Assembly: GCA_964624825.1 (NCBI GenBank)
Contig: CAZUYD010000002.1
Location: 1 to 64,000, forward strand
Direction of reading: 5' to 3'
Length of the DNA stretch: 64,000 nt
Source: Enorma sp964624825
GTDB taxonomy: Bacteria; Actinomycetota; Coriobacteriia; Coriobacteriales; Coriobacteriaceae
Shown here: in pieces, positions 1 to 9,082 of the stretch
Layout: each line of letters opens with the position of its first letter
Position numbering within the stretch: position 1 is the first letter of the stretch
Notes under the pieces: generated by a model
The model's input: the letters and a program-made list of their open reading frames with translations, nothing else
Told to the model about the DNA's origin: nothing
Database searches by the model: none
Made by a program: the position numbers and the translations under genes

Positions 1-47
1 CCTCCCGGTTATCAGCCGGACGCTCTAACCAACTGAGCTACAGGTCC
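1..47 (-). tRNA. tRNA-Ile (GAT), 3' part cut off by the window edge
   Basis: Read on the minus strand, the 5' acceptor strand GGACCTG is followed by a D-arm (TAGCTCAGTTGGTTAGAGC) and an anticodon loop CTGATAA, giving anticodon GAT for isoleucine. The T-arm and 3' end lie outside the window. The 5' end is at 47. The isotype rests on the loop alone, but the D-arm is canonical. Confidence 0.9.
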
Positions 48-369
48 ATCGCACTAGGAGATGATAACCCTCAAATACAACAAGAGTCAACACTTTTTTA
101 AGGCAAATCTCACTGCATGTGAAGCCGCCAGATCGAACCATGCGGCATTCTCGGTGCAGCCTGTTCGTCTGGTAAGTCGGTGAAGCCAGCGGCGATTCCA
201 TACCAACGGTTTTCGTTCGCTGCTTTTGTGCAGCGAACATATGCAGGCTCTCATGTTCGGCGGTCAAGATAACGCTCAGGTTCGCGACAAGCTGCCGAGC
301 GGATTCTTTGCGCCTTCGGTTGGATGTGCCCTCATATGGTGAGCTCCCGGGCAACGTGAGGGAGGCGCG
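48..369. promoter_or_regulatory. Intergenic leader between tRNA-Ile and the LPXTG protein gene, with a strong hairpin
   Basis: No gene is seen in these 322 bases. They should hold the promoter of the divergent tRNA and of the surface-protein gene. A perfect 9-bp stem lies at 215-223 and 230-238 (GTTCGCTGC, loop TTTTGT, GCAGCGAAC). Its right arm overlaps a second inverted repeat, CGAACAT at 234-240 with ATGTTCG at 253-259, so the two structures are mutually exclusive. A purine-rich ribosome binding site (GAGGGAGG) is at 358-365. Confidence 0.5.
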
Positions 370-3300
370 ATGAGGATGCATAACCGCATACACGAAATCC
401 TGGCGCATGTGCGTCGAAATAACCAGCGTGTCCGGAGCAGAGCAGCGCGCCGCGCACGCTTTGGGACGCAACGCCGATCGCGCTCGGCCGCGATGGTCTT
501 GGCTGTTGCCCTCATGCTGGTCTCTCTCGCGGTGCCCTTCATCGCAGCTGCCGCACAGAAGCGCAGCGCCGCGCGCACAGATGATAGTGTTGCGCTCACG
601 GTTGGGGATCGTGTGTGGATAGGCCCTGCAGGCGGACGCTATATGCATATGTTTTATGCAGACGGCGTGCCCGCGTATTGCGCTGAGCACATGAAAGAAT
701 ATCCCAGCGCGGGCTCATACAACACGCGCGACGTCAATGCGCCAACGGGGCAAAACGCGCTCATCAAGGCCATTCTCTATTATTCTCCCGACGCTCCGGG
801 GAGCGGCGAGGTGACCCTCCCGCTTTGGGGCTCATATGCCAATAACGGCCAGACCGCTGCCGAGATGCGCGCCATCGATGTCCATGTGATGCTTTGCTAT
901 GCCTATGGCGGCAATCTTGAAACCACGCTCCCCTCATTTGACTTCAGCAACTGGATGAGCGTTCGTTCCTGGATGTTCGAAAACGTGCTCGGCGTGAACG
1001 AAAACGGGAGCGTGGTCAACGACGAGGCCCCGTACCAAAAGATCTCGCGCATGGTCGACAAGGTACCCGGCTGGTTCGAGGTGTTCGAGTTTGCCGGCTC
1101 AAGCTCAGAGCAGGTAATACTCTCGTACCGCAGCACCGTCGAGGTGACGTTTAATAAAGTATCAGCGGATGCATCGATAACCTCTGGAAACGATGAGTAT
1201 TCCTACGCCGGGGCAACGTATGACATCTACGATGCCGACGCGCATGAAAAAGTGGCGACCATTACGACCGACGCCAATGGCACGGCAAGCTTACGCCTTG
1301 AGCCTGGAAGCTATTACGCCGTTGAAACCGAAGCGCCTGCTGGTTTCGTGAAGAATCCCGATCGCATCGAGTTCACGGTCTCGAAGAGCGGGGACAACGA
1401 GTTGACGCTTTCCGACACGCCGGGCACGGTGCGCATCCGCGTCGTAAAGGTTGACTCCGCTACAGGAGGTGCGGCCCAACCCGGCATCTCGCTTGAGGGA
1501 GCAGAATATCAGCTGACCGATGCGAACGGCTCCGTTCACACCGCTACAACCGATGAGAACGGGGTTATCGCGTTTGACCGCCTTCCCTTGGGAACGTCCA
1601 CGATCGTTGAAACGAAGGCACCGACCGGATACAAGCTCGATGAAACGCCGCATCGCTTTACCGCCACCGCAGACGACCTACCCGCCTCGGGGATCATCGA
1701 GTTGGAGCCCGACGACGAGTTCGTCGACGACGCGATCGCGTTCAACCTCGAAATCGTGAAGTATCTCGATACGGGAGCTGAGGGACCTGGATTGCAGGAA
1801 CCCGGCCGTGGAATTCGGTTCGACATAGTCAGCAACACAACGGACGAGGTGGTTGGCACCATCGAAACGAGCGAAAATGGGCTTGCCTCGACGGAAGGCC
1901 GCTGGTTTGGAGCAGGCGACAGGCCGGTCTCGGTCATGGGAGCGCTCCCCTACGACGCTGCAGGGTACACCGTGCGCGAAGACCCAGAGAGCGTACCCGA
2001 CGGATATCAGGCCGCTCCCGCATGGCAGATCAGCTGCGACCAGATGCTCGACGGGGCAACGCTTCACTACATCGTGGACAACGATGCGGTGCGAAGCCGC
2101 ATACAGGTCGTGAAGGTTGACGCCGACACCGGTCAGACCATTCCGCTCGCCGGGTTCACGTTCCAACTGCTCGATGAGCAGAAGGAGGTCATCACGCAAG
2201 AGGTGTGGTACCCGAACCATGAAAGCCGATCGGAGTTCACGACCGACGAAAGCGGCATGGTCACGTTCCCGGAATCGCTTGAACCAGGCACGTATTACAT
2301 TCGTGAGACACATGCAGCAGCGCCCTATCTGGTCTGCGAAGAAGACGTCGAGATAACCATTGCTCCCCAAGCAGACGCAGACCCCATCACCGTTGTGGCG
2401 GTACAAGACGCTCGCGCCACGGGAACTGCGACGATCTCGAAGAAGGATGATGGCGCGGACGCGGGCTTGGCAGGAGCTGAGTTCGACGTGGTCGCAATGG
2501 AGGACATTGTTTCTGCCGATGGATCGGTAGATGCCGTTTCCGGGGAGATTGTCGATCATGTTGTGACCGGAGATGACGGCACGGCCAGTTGTGCGGGGCT
2601 CTCTATAGGCTCGGTTTCTGCGAAATACGCCTTCGTTGAAACGAAGGCACCTGCCGGGTACGCCCTCGACGAAACCCCGCACCCGTTTACCCTCACCTAT
2701 GTTGACGACCACACCGATGTCGTGTTCGCCAGCGTCGAGGCGACCAACCGCCCCACGAAGATCATCATCTCTAAGGTTATCCTCGGGTCGGACACGCCGC
2801 TGGCGGGCGTCATCTTTGAGTATTGGTGCGAAGAGAAAGACGGCGAGGGCAAGCCGACTGAGACGGGCCGTGCCACCACGGGAGAAGACGGCACCGCGGT
2901 GCTCTTCCCGCTGAAGCCCGGAACTTACTGCATCCAGGAGGTTGAGGCACCCGCCGGATATCTCGTCAACGATACTGTCCATACTGTTGCTATCGACGAG
3001 AACGGCTTGATTGACGGAGAAGACAGCCACACGATCGTGCTTGAGAACGATTACACAAAGGTCGATATCTCAAAGTGGGACATCACCAATGAGGAAGAGG
3101 TTCCGGGCGCGCAGCTGAGCATTCTCGACAAAGACGGCAAAATCGTTGAATCGTGGACATCGGGCGAAACCGACCACCGCATTGACGCGCTCGCGCCGGG
3201 TGAGTACACGCTTGTGGAGGAAATGACCCCGAATACCTATGACATGGCGAGCGCGGTTACCTTCACCGTTGAGGAGACAGGAGAGATCCAGCGCGTTGTG

Positions 3301-4263
3301 ATGTACGACGAACCGATCGAGGTGTCGGGGGATATTGATAAGCGACAAGAGGTCGCCGACCCCGTGCGCGAGGGAACCGAAGCCGATGCGCTCGTATCGG
3401 CTGGTGGAGCGAACCGCGCGGAGGTAACCATCTCGGACAGCGGGGAGTATGATTACTCGATAGACTTCCGCAACACCAGCAGTACCTGGGTCGACGAGTT
3501 CACGGTAACGGATGAGCTCCATGCCGCAGCAGATGGGCTTGCGGTGCTCACCGGAATCACATCTCCGGTCATCTCGGGTGATTATGATGGGCTGTATAAC
3601 GTATGGTATCGCACAAACCAGACGGATGCTGATTATGTTGACCCGAGCGGGGCGAACGCGACGCGGTCAGACGGACATGAAAACCCCTGGCTCGACCATG
3701 AGTCGACCGCGCAGGTGCTCGGAGACGATGGGCGGGCGCTCAGCTACCGCGGATGGCGCTTGTGGACAAAAGACGTTGATGCAACGGCCGAGATTGAGTT
3801 GAGCACCGCAGACTTGAACCTGGACGAGAACGAGGTCATCGTGGCGGTGCGCTTCGAATTCGGGCGCGTAGAGAAGGGCTGCACCAGCCGGAGCGATTCG
3901 TGGAAGCGCGATGACTTGAAAGACGTCCACGATGACGCAACGGATATCGCAGGAGGCTACAACGGAGGAGACGGGCTCCATGGTGCCATCATGCACATGC
4001 GCGTAACCGATGAATATACTGCGAGCACCACGCTCTACAATTCAGCGGTTGTGGACCTGTTTCGAAATGGCGGGAATCTCGGCAGCGATGTATCGCTTGA
4101 AGACCATGACGGCGATATGGTTGAGCAGACCCCGCGCTCATCGATAACTCCATTGCCGCAGACGGGACGCATGTCTCCGGTTCCGGCACTCGCAACGACC
4201 TCGATCGCCGCAATAGCTCTTGCGCTCATCGCGCGCGGGCGCATGCGCCACCGCTCGCAATGA
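370..4263 (+). CDS. LPXTG-anchored surface protein with seven SpaA-like repeats
   Basis: This is a 1297-residue cell-wall-anchored adhesin or pilin-type protein. A basic N-terminus and hydrophobic stretch at about residues 37-62 form the signal peptide. Residues 80-250 resemble a thioester-type head domain with a YCAEH motif near the start. Seven SpaA/prealbumin-like units begin near residues 257, 355, 458, 576, 684, 796 and 897; most have a K in the first strand and an ExxAPxGY-like end, as expected for intramolecular isopeptide bonds. A separate C-terminal beta domain (about 987-1240) precedes the sorting signal LPQTG at 1262-1266, a hydrophobic segment and a basic tail. The ATG follows GAGGGAGG closely; a second ATG six bases later is possible. 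Its stop overlaps the sortase start by 4 bases, so the two are probably translated together. The ligand is unknown. Confidence 0.88.
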   Translation: MRMHNRIHEILAHVRRNNQRVRSRAARRARFGTQRRSRSAAMVLAVALMLVSLAVPFIAAAAQKRSAARTDDSVALTVGDRVWIGPAGGRYMHMFYADGVPAYCAEHMKEYPSAGSYNTRDVNAPTGQNALIKAILYYSPDAPGSGEVTLPLWGSYANNGQTAAEMRAIDVHVMLCYAYGGNLETTLPSFDFSNWMSVRSWMFENVLGVNENGSVVNDEAPYQKISRMVDKVPGWFEVFEFAGSSSEQVILSYRSTVEVTFNKVSADASITSGNDEYSYAGATYDIYDADAHEKVATITTDANGTASLRLEPGSYYAVETEAPAGFVKNPDRIEFTVSKSGDNELTLSDTPGTVRIRVVKVDSATGGAAQPGISLEGAEYQLTDANGSVHTATTDENGVIAFDRLPLGTSTIVETKAPTGYKLDETPHRFTATADDLPASGIIELEPDDEFVDDAIAFNLEIVKYLDTGAEGPGLQEPGRGIRFDIVSNTTDEVVGTIETSENGLASTEGRWFGAGDRPVSVMGALPYDAAGYTVREDPESVPDGYQAAPAWQISCDQMLDGATLHYIVDNDAVRSRIQVVKVDADTGQTIPLAGFTFQLLDEQKEVITQEVWYPNHESRSEFTTDESGMVTFPESLEPGTYYIRETHAAAPYLVCEEDVEITIAPQADADPITVVAVQDARATGTATISKKDDGADAGLAGAEFDVVAMEDIVSADGSVDAVSGEIVDHVVTGDDGTASCAGLSIGSVSAKYAFVETKAPAGYALDETPHPFTLTYVDDHTDVVFASVEATNRPTKIIISKVILGSDTPLAGVIFEYWCEEKDGEGKPTETGRATTGEDGTAVLFPLKPGTYCIQEVEAPAGYLVNDTVHTVAIDENGLIDGEDSHTIVLENDYTKVDISKWDITNEEEVPGAQLSILDKDGKIVESWTSGETDHRIDALAPGEYTLVEEMTPNTYDMASAVTFTVEETGEIQRVVMYDEPIEVSGDIDKRQEVADPVREGTEADALVSAGGANRAEVTISDSGEYDYSIDFRNTSSTWVDEFTVTDELHAAADGLAVLTGITSPVISGDYDGLYNVWYRTNQTDADYVDPSGANATRSDGHENPWLDHESTAQVLGDDGRALSYRGWRLWTKDVDATAEIELSTADLNLDENEVIVAVRFEFGRVEKGCTSRSDSWKRDDLKDVHDDATDIAGGYNGGDGLHGAIMHMRVTDEYTASTTLYNSAVVDLFRNGGNLGSDVSLEDHDGDMVEQTPRSSITPLPQTGRMSPVPALATTSIAAIALALIARGRMRHRSQ

Positions 4264-4997
4264 CTACGAGGCGACGCTCGTCCCCTGCATCGGTGATGCA
4301 GGGGATTTTCTTCTCGCTAGCCTTGCTTGCGGTTTCAATTATCGGAGCATACCGCGCCGGCGGCGATCTAAGCGCTCACGCATATCGATCGCTTGCAAAG
4401 CATATGGAGTCCGCGGAAGTGCTCAAAGATCGCGCTGATTCGAACGAGCAGGAAGCGCTCGATACGGCCGGATGGATCACCGTTGAGAGAACCGCGATCT
4501 CGCTTCCGGTCATGCAGGTAGCAGACGGCATGCCGCCAGATTATTACCTCTCGCATGATGCATGGGGACGCCTCAGCCCTCTCGGCTGCCCGTTTCTTGA
4601 TGAGCGCTGCTCCCTAACGGGAAGACACGTGTTAATCTCGGGGCATCGCGTTGTCGGCACCGATGAGATGTTCTCTCCGCTCGCGGAATGTTTTGACCAA
4701 AGCCAGTTCAACCAGATTGGGGATGCTCTCTGGGTTCCTCGGTCGGGAGCCAGAGAGCAGTTCGCGCCGCTCTGCGCATTGCGGGTGCCTGCGCGCTTTG
4801 GTGATATTCAGCGATTCAGCTTCGCCGACACGCATGAATTTCGCGTCTGGATACGATCGATTGCCCGGAGCGCAGATGCGCGAGCCGATGATTGGGAACG
4901 GCTCGCATCTTCGGCAAGGCGCGCGCTTACCCTGGTGACCTGCGCTGAAGCTAATGGGCATAGCTCAACGAAGACGCTTGTGGTCTTCGTTCAATGA
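4260..4997 (+). CDS. Class B-type sortase, partner of the upstream LPXTG protein
   Basis: This 245-residue transpeptidase should cleave the LPQTG signal of the preceding protein and attach it to the wall or to a pilus. One N-terminal membrane segment (residues 14-32) anchors it outside the membrane. The class B pattern is visible: YYLSHD, FLDERC, then LISGHR with the catalytic His and TLVTC with the catalytic Cys near the C-terminus. The usual Arg directly before the last beta strand (GRLVV in relatives) is not there: the sequence reads STKTLVVF, with a Lys one position away. There is no C-terminal membrane segment, unlike class C pilin sortases. The ATGA overlap with the substrate gene supports dedicated pairing. 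Activity is likely but the missing Arg is odd. Confidence 0.85.
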   Translation: MTTRRRSSPASVMQGIFFSLALLAVSIIGAYRAGGDLSAHAYRSLAKHMESAEVLKDRADSNEQEALDTAGWITVERTAISLPVMQVADGMPPDYYLSHDAWGRLSPLGCPFLDERCSLTGRHVLISGHRVVGTDEMFSPLAECFDQSQFNQIGDALWVPRSGAREQFAPLCALRVPARFGDIQRFSFADTHEFRVWIRSIARSADARADDWERLASSARRALTLVTCAEANGHSSTKTLVVFVQ

Positions 4998-5044
4998 ACG
5001 GGTGAAACCAAAGGGGTAACCGCGCACGCGACGTTAAGCCGCCG

Positions 5045-5170
5045 CTAATATGTTGTGGAGCCGACGAGTGAGATGACGTATGCCGCGGCAAAACCGAGGG
5101 AGATGGCCACGATCGCCGCAATCGTGTACACGACCCAATGCTTCTGCATGAATGCAATCAGGTTTCTCAC
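5045..5170 (-). CDS. Small single-span membrane protein, 41 aa
   Basis: A GTG start at 5168-5170 follows a clear ribosome binding site (GGAGGG, 5178-5183) seven bases away and opens a 41-residue frame ending in TAG. The peptide begins MRNLIAFMQKHW, continues with one hydrophobic segment of about 22 residues (VVYTIAAIVAISLGFAAAYV) and ends SLVGSTTY. It starts only 15 bases after the stop of the M28-like gene and is probably in its operon. No family is recognised. The good binding site and clean membrane segment support a real gene. Confidence 0.65.
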   Translation of the reverse strand: MRNLIAFMQKHWVVYTIAAIVAISLGFAAAYVISLVGSTTY

Positions 5171-5185
5171 AGGGCTTCCCTCCAA

Positions 5186-8100
5186 TTAAGAGCGGCGGAT
5201 AACCTCGGTAACTACATCGGCAACGAGGCGTACGTTCTTTTCATTGACCCGATACGGCAGGTCTTCCTCCGTACGAGCACATGCAAGGAAGCCGCCTTCG
5301 ACGCCGGCGATCGTGAGCGAGCGCAAACTCATGTCCATCGCGCGATACGCATCGGTTGCCATAAACGGCATCTCGACCGTATCGAACGGGCGATGGAAGG
5401 CGGAAGAGACGCGGCCGACCAGGTTCATGATGCGCTTATCGCCCTTGAGGACGCGCCGACCACCTTCCGTTGCAAGCATTGTGGGGGTGCCGGCACCGAT
5501 GCTCTCAAGGTTGATGAGGAACACGCCGCGCAGCTTATCGCGATGCGTGTCGAGGAACGCCTGCATGCCCGCGTTGTCATACTCCGATGCGCCGGTCGCG
5601 ACGAACCAGATGTCGTGGCCGAGCAGTTCGTCATCGCCCAGCGAGGTGACGGCATCGCGCAGATCTTCTTCGGATGCGCCGGCAACGCTGGTCGCGCCGC
5701 CCTTCCAGGAGTCTCCCTCGAAGTTATCCCAAGACCCGATATCGCGCCCCGAGTTCTTCGCATCGAAATCGTCGTCCACGCCGAGCCAGTCGCTCATGCT
5801 CGTCTCTTCCCGCCTCTTGCGATGAAAGAGCTTGCCGACGCCGCGCCGGCGCGCGGGCTCTGCTGCGGACGCGGGTGCAGATTCATCAGCGCTGATGGTT
5901 TCGAACGCACTGTCCTCGTGGATAACAGAGAATGCCGACACAGGCTGCGGCACCGCTCCATCTGCGGTGATCACATCGAACTCGTCGTTTGCAGCACCGA
6001 CCGAGGGCACCGTCGTGGGCACCTGCGTGAAAACGCTATCGCTGTTGATTGTGCCCGAGGCCGGCATCCCTTGAGAAGCACCCGTTTGAGACGAATCGGG
6101 TGCAAACGGATCGACGGGAACGGTGCCGGGGTCGGGCAGGTCGAACAAGGAGGAACGATTCGCCGCAGCCGACTGGTTAGTTGATGGCGCCGCAGGATCG
6201 GGCACCGACACAAAGGCGCGCGGGGCAGGACGCGGGGCGGGGCGGGACCTTGATATCTCGGCCATGAGCGAATTGATAGCCTCGTCTTCTTGCGCCCCAG
6301 CTCTTTGCGCAGCGGTTGGGGCAGCCGTATTGTCTGCCTGTGGCTGGACAGCCTGCGTCTGGACAGTCGGTGGCTGGACAGTCGGTGCGACGGAACCAAC
6401 CGAGGTCTCGACCGAGGCGGGAAACGCCTGCGTTTTGCCGCGTTGCATCGAGCTGTCGCGCGCGCCATCGCTAACCGCAGGCGCAGGCTCGCTCTCCATC
6501 ACGATCACATTATCGATACTGGGCAGAGCGACCGTCGAGCCGAGGCGCGCATCTTGCGAGGACAAGTTCGCTGCTCGCGTCGCATCAGGCGACCGACCCG
6601 CACTCTGGGTTGCTTCGAGTGAAACCGCAGCACTCTCGTCATCTTCCGTGGCCGCGTTGACCTCGACCGTAGGTTGTTCAGAGGGCACGCCGTCCGCAGG
6701 AATAGCATCTTGCTCTTGCTCCACAGCAACGTCATCGGGCGCGGAGCCATCGAACTCCGACAGCGCGTCTTCGATCATTTCGCCCGCTGCCGGCATGTCA
6801 TCATACTCATCGGCCGAATCAGCCACATCATCGTGCACATGCTCGTGTGAGATCACCGAGCTGAGCATGCTCTTGCCCTTGCGGAACAGGTGCGCGGCTC
6901 CGGCGCCGACAGCTGAAAGCGTCTCGGTAAGCTCGCCAGCATGTGCCGCGACGTTCATGTGGGGAACAGGGATTCGCTTACCCCTTCGGTCATGTTCATC
7001 GTGCTCGTCGTATGAAGCGGCCTCGTCTCCAAGCTCATCAGCGTATGGATCATCAGGCTGCTCAAAGGGCGCCTCATCGGCGGGCGCCTCATCGGCGGCG
7101 TAAACAGGTTCGCCGTAGTTTTGATAGCCAACCGGTTCATCATGCGACTCGGCATCAAATTCATTGCCAGAACCGCCATCGAACTCACCACCCGGCACGG
7201 CAGAGTGAACGGGGATTGCCGCCATAGCCGGCATTTCGGAACCAGTGCTCGCTCCAGTGGCGGGGGCATCAGAGCTGCTGGCAGGTGCCTCATCGCTGCT
7301 TGAAACGTATTTGATGATACAGCTCTCGGGAACCATGCCGATTCCCCTGATGACCTCCTCGCCGAAACGATAGTTTCCGAGTGCATTTACCAGGCGCGGA
7401 CGGGTGTCAGCGGGTTCCCCGGACGCATCGAGCGCCGCGCCGCCAGCCTCACTCGTCTCGATAGCGGCGCTGGTCGCACCGGCCTCCATCACAGGTGACG
7501 CGTCCGACACAATCGCTGCGTCGGCCGCGGGTTCGGATTCCATAGAGCGCTCCAAGGTACCCCGAGCAGCTGCTCCGCCAGCCGATTGAACCGCCGCCCC
7601 ACCCGTGCGCAGCGCGGCTCCCCCAGCGGCGCCTTGTTGGACTTCAACGCCTGCGGTAGCGATCGGCGGCACCTGGCCGGCGCTGCGCGCGCCCTTTGAG
7701 GGCACGGCGAACGCATCCTCCACCTCAGACGTTGAAGCCATCGCGTGCGCAACCTGCTCACCGGACATTGCGGCCGTATCGCCAAGCACATCGACCTCGG
7801 TCGGGGCGGGCGCACCGGCGGGCGCGCGGAGAGCTGCCGCGTGCGGCGGCACCGTCTGAGACGCTTGCCCGGACACGACCTCCCCGCCCATAGAAGCGAC
7901 CGCACCAGCCAAGTCGTCAACGTCTATGGGCGCGGTACCTTGGAGCTCATCGGCCATATCGGCACCGTCAGGGTCTGACGCATCTTCAGCAGGCACCTCG
8001 CCGAGAGCGTCTTCAGGCACATCGCCTGCTGCAACGACAGCGGCGCGTTCCGAATCTTCAGCTTGGCGTATCTGCTCGGAGAAAAATTCCTCAAAGGGGA

Positions 8101-8848
8101 TCTCGTCAGGAAATTCGTTGCCTCGATTGAAAGGCGCAACGGCATCCATAACGCCCAAAAGCGCCGCAACAGACGACTTGTTGCATATGGATCCCGAGGT
8201 GTACGGCAAAATGAACCGATTGAGTATCACGCCGGCTGCCGCGGCGAGCGGTACCAGGGAAACCACGAGGGCAACAAGCCATAAAACGACCTTCGCTGAG
8301 CTCGATATGGGTAGAACGCGCAGAACCGCGATGATTGCCGGTACAAGCATGGCATATGGAAGCAACTTGGTGATGATTGGGCGGTAGCTCGCATAGGGAA
8401 GGCGCGCAAACAAGTCGGCACGCGGAGAATCGTAATGCGCGACCACCACGACCGGGCGGTTCCGCGGCGAGGCCAACGGTCCAGAAGCCTTATGGTAGGC
8501 AATCACGTTCTGCGACAACCCCTTGCCGCCGATGTCGGAAAACGACACGCGCCTCATGCGTTCGAGCTGGTACACGACACCCGCAGCAATCGCCAGCACA
8601 ACGCCAACGACCCCGAGAGCACCGCCGATTCCCATAAACAGCGCACCGATGAAAACCATGACCCCCAAGGCCGCGCGCACGATCTGCGCGGAATTTGAAG
8701 CGTTGAATTCCTGAATCTCCGGATCGAACCCATGGTTTGAAAAGATGCGCGCGATATCCTCGGCAGCAACGCGCTCTTCTTCGCTGCACGCGGGAGTGAT
8801 CCCCATCGTTTGGAGAAGGTGGTTCAGATATTTGCGGGTGGTAGCCAT
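5186..8848 (-). CDS. Degenerate M28 peptidase-like membrane protein with a giant disordered insert
   Basis: The 1220-residue product has the two halves of an M28-type zinc aminopeptidase fold separated by about 820 residues of Ala/Glu/Asp/Pro-rich low-complexity sequence (roughly 245-1065). The N-half has membrane segments near 57-95 and 163-212 and the motif VVVVAHYDS (His138, Asp140). The C-half starts near 1070. Compared with active M28 enzymes, the GxNDNASG region reads ICNKSSVAAL (Asp replaced), the catalytic EE pair reads SE, and the last His (normally HTxEDT) reads ARTEEDLPY. TDAY retains the fourth ligand. The enzyme is therefore probably inactive or altered. The start is ATG. A 41-aa membrane protein follows in the same direction. 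Function unknown; a scaffold or binding role is an inference. Confidence 0.75.
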   Translation of the reverse strand: MATTRKYLNHLLQTMGITPACSEEERVAAEDIARIFSNHGFDPEIQEFNASNSAQIVRAALGVMVFIGALFMGIGGALGVVGVVLAIAAGVVYQLERMRRVSFSDIGGKGLSQNVIAYHKASGPLASPRNRPVVVVAHYDSPRADLFARLPYASYRPIITKLLPYAMLVPAIIAVLRVLPISSSAKVVLWLVALVVSLVPLAAAAGVILNRFILPYTSGSICNKSSVAALLGVMDAVAPFNRGNEFPDEIPFEEFFSEQIRQAEDSERAAVVAAGDVPEDALGEVPAEDASDPDGADMADELQGTAPIDVDDLAGAVASMGGEVVSGQASQTVPPHAAALRAPAGAPAPTEVDVLGDTAAMSGEQVAHAMASTSEVEDAFAVPSKGARSAGQVPPIATAGVEVQQGAAGGAALRTGGAAVQSAGGAAARGTLERSMESEPAADAAIVSDASPVMEAGATSAAIETSEAGGAALDASGEPADTRPRLVNALGNYRFGEEVIRGIGMVPESCIIKYVSSSDEAPASSSDAPATGASTGSEMPAMAAIPVHSAVPGGEFDGGSGNEFDAESHDEPVGYQNYGEPVYAADEAPADEAPFEQPDDPYADELGDEAASYDEHDEHDRRGKRIPVPHMNVAAHAGELTETLSAVGAGAAHLFRKGKSMLSSVISHEHVHDDVADSADEYDDMPAAGEMIEDALSEFDGSAPDDVAVEQEQDAIPADGVPSEQPTVEVNAATEDDESAAVSLEATQSAGRSPDATRAANLSSQDARLGSTVALPSIDNVIVMESEPAPAVSDGARDSSMQRGKTQAFPASVETSVGSVAPTVQPPTVQTQAVQPQADNTAAPTAAQRAGAQEDEAINSLMAEISRSRPAPRPAPRAFVSVPDPAAPSTNQSAAANRSSLFDLPDPGTVPVDPFAPDSSQTGASQGMPASGTINSDSVFTQVPTTVPSVGAANDEFDVITADGAVPQPVSAFSVIHEDSAFETISADESAPASAAEPARRRGVGKLFHRKRREETSMSDWLGVDDDFDAKNSGRDIGSWDNFEGDSWKGGATSVAGASEEDLRDAVTSLGDDELLGHDIWFVATGASEYDNAGMQAFLDTHRDKLRGVFLINLESIGAGTPTMLATEGGRRVLKGDKRIMNLVGRVSSAFHRPFDTVEMPFMATDAYRAMDMSLRSLTIAGVEGGFLACARTEEDLPYRVNEKNVRLVADVVTEVIRRS

Positions 8849-9082
8849 GCGCTCTTCCTATCCCTGTCCTTTATCGCGGTCGAGATGCACGCAACGTGCG
8901 GAGAAATCATCCATATGTGGGAAAGTATACCGCTACTCTCGTCAGTCTGCAGCATTACCGCAGGTTGCATGCATATAGAGATAGGGTTGTGCGAGCTATC
9001 TCCACATCGGGCTCCACATCGAGCGGGTACAGATATCGAACGACTCAGGTAGAATGTATGCCGAAGAGAGGGGCGAGCGCCC
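8849..9082. promoter_or_regulatory. Divergent promoter region (M28-like gene / WYL regulators)
   Basis: These 234 bases separate two divergently read genes. A TAGAAT hexamer at 9050-9055 is a plausible -10 for the WYL genes, with no good -35. The purine-rich AGAGGGGCGAG before the ATG at 9083 serves as its ribosome binding site. No gene is seen. Confidence 0.4.

Noticed and set aside
1678..3030. 450-codon minus-strand frame in the adhesin gene
   Set aside because: Mirror frame of the SpaA repeats, no motif.
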